From positions 5,151,001 through 5,215,000 of the forward strand of contig OZ020624.1 of the NCBI GenBank assembly GCA_963971575.1: 64,000 nt of DNA, read 5' to 3'. The stretch's first letter is position 1; each line of letters begins with the position of its first letter. Positions 62,560 through 64,000 of the stretch are shown here, in pieces. The notes beneath the pieces were generated by a model, which saw only the letters and a program-made list of their open reading frames with translations, had not been told where the DNA came from and made no database searches. Made by a program: the position numbers and the translations under genes. The DNA comes from Liopterus haemorrhoidalis (taxonomy: Eukaryota; Arthropoda; Insecta; Coleoptera; Dytiscidae).

Positions 62560-63135
62560 TTGTAAATAAATGGCGACCATTTATTTACAAAATAATAATC
62601 AACATAAGTTTTACAAAGTTGAACGTAGCAAGCTTTGAAAACAATAAAAAAAGAAACAAAATATCTCTTAAGAATGAGAAAATGTGTAGACAATAATGGT
62701 GGTTTGATCGAACATTTGTATTTTTTTTTTTTTTTTTGTAAAATAGTCAAATAGTTTATTTTAGAGATATTTTGTTTATTTTTTTATTGTTTTCAAAGCT
62801 TGCTACGTTCAACTTTGTAAAACTTATGTTGATTATTAATTTGTAAATAAATGGTCGCCATTTTGAAATGGTTAACATAAAAATATGACTTTTTGGTGTC
62901 ATTGTTAAGCTAATTTAATGTACTTTTAGGAAAAAAGTATAAAATTATCGATTCCCTATGCTAGATCAAAAGTTGACATCATTTCCGGTGAAACCGGAAG
63001 TGCCTCAGAATTCTTATAGTAACCTTTAGATGGGCCTTTTTGTCTAGTTTAACTTTTGTTCTGAAGATTTTTTGTATCTTTACAAATAAAGGAGATTTTC
63101 GGGGTGCCCCGTTTCAAACAAACACCCTGTATATA
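62560..63135. mobile_element. CAGGGTGTTTG repeat with large internal inverted repeat
   Basis: 62565-62670 and 62760-62870 are inverted copies (CAACATAAGTTTTACAAAG and its mirror; CTTGCTACGTTC). The right end is CAAACACCCTG at 63133. Matches 11723-12138 and 38275-38570. Confidence 0.65.
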
Positions 63136-63139
63136 AAAA

Positions 63140-64000
63140 AAAAATACTGCACATATTTAGAAACCTAAATAATGGAATTAGGTATTCGAATTAACATTAA
63201 CAAAAAAATATTTTAACAATAAATTTGTTTTAAAAGCTCTTAGATTAACAGACGATAAATTATTTTCAAATATCGTTCATTTTGCCGTGATTACTACTAA
63301 GCAAAATTTGTCCTACACACTCAGCATACCGCCTTCACTTATTATATACCTGCGACCCTGCAATGTGTGAAAATTCACACTTCACATCAATATTTAAGAT
63401 ACAGAATATATCCGTTAATGTCAACGCTGCTTTTGAGTTATCAATGGATTACACAAATATTGCAATGCAAGTGAAATATTTGTTATGAATGATGTGGATT
63501 CAAGTCTGGCTGTCTGCAAAATCGTTCTTGCTTAGCTTGATTTTTCATGATGAGTTGCGAAATTTATTTATTTCTTTAAAGTCAGATGCGGCCGAAATAG
63601 ATCTACTTTCGTTGTTGATCTTTTGTTTCGAATCGAGATGAAACTGTTTGAAGCAAAACCGTTTTTTTTTTTTCAAGGTGAAACGTTTTTGTTTCAAATT
63701 ATTTTGACTAATCTGTGTGCACCGGGCATATGAGATTATTCAAATAAATTTACAAGCTGATTCGGAAGTGTACGTGTTTTGATAATAGACCTCACATTTG
63801 CTGGTCAGCACAATTGATACATTCACAAAAATCTATTACCATTACCCAGTAGTATTCAATCTGTGTTCCGCGGAACCCTGGGGTTCCGTGGGGCACCTGT
63901 TTCAGAAAGCAATCTTAATTCGTACGGGATCTTTGACGAAATCTACGCTCTCCACTCTGGCATAAGTAACAGGTGGTATAAATACAATAAGGCCCGGTCT
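63140..64000. other. Repeat remnants at window end
   Basis: 63350-63410 resembles 20625-20690 (GTGTGAAAATTCACA). GTGTTCCGCGGAACCCTGGG at 63862 is hAT-like. GGCCCGGTCT at the very end could open another GGGCCGG-type element. No coding evidence. Confidence 0.35.

Overview
The window looks like nuclear DNA from a TE-rich, AT-rich insect. It has split genes with consensus GT-AG introns, a parathyroid-hormone-receptor-like class B GPCR (a family I recall in beetles and bees but not in fruit flies), a nuclear copy of insect mitochondrial ND2, and dense layers of hAT, Tc1/mariner, pogo/Tigger, PIF/Harbinger, MULE-like, Helitron, LINE and Ty3/gypsy elements. The order cannot be fixed from the sequence; a beetle or another large-genome insect would fit.

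Host genes. (1) Minus strand, 14 to about 24062: six exons of a PTH-receptor-like GPCR. The reading frame and intron phases join exactly across all five junctions. Its introns reach 7.7 kb and are almost wholly transposons; the last exon(s) and the signal-peptide exon lie outside what I can place. (2) Plus strand, 31412-38835: a complete six-exon XRCC1 gene, 608 residues (XRCC1 N-terminal domain, two BRCT domains). (3) Plus strand, 45038-48920: a gene I do not recognise, with a tiny first exon and two long ORFs 61 bp apart. The second ORF encodes a low-complexity repeat protein with two AT-hook motifs and is followed by an AATAAA. (4) Minus strand, 59930-60060: a terminal coding exon with its own AATAAA. 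(5) Plus strand, 58006-58022: a possible first coding exon.

Transposon layout. 207-3939 is a hAT element holding a fold-back element, which holds a gypsy-class LTR element with identical LTRs and an in-frame Gag-Pol deletion fusion. 3978-10440 and 11500-23230 are nested hAT, Harbinger, Tigger, mariner, Helitron and MITE insertions between GPCR exons. 24437-31216 has LINE pieces, one split by a hAT element with an exact 8-bp target duplication, and a MULE-like element ending 195 bp upstream of the XRCC1 start codon. The XRCC1 introns hold hAT, LINE, mariner and THAP-bearing insertions. 38968-44615 has a Tc1 relic split by a MULE-like element with a 9-bp duplication, then a second Helitron and a hAT transposase relic. 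49458-56268 has fold-back, pogo, Harbinger, LINE and mariner-family elements. 57120-64000 has a minisatellite, a NUMT, a LINE tail and scattered repeats.

Four copies of one MITE family carry an internal 39-bp minisatellite with 0, 3, 3 and about 11 units. Several elements sit within 10-50 bp of host splice sites. I found no clear operon-like system, CRISPR array or defence island. The most unusual items are the GPCR exon set, the in-frame gypsy deletion fusion, the possible stop-start overlap in gene 3, and the minisatellite-bearing MITE family.
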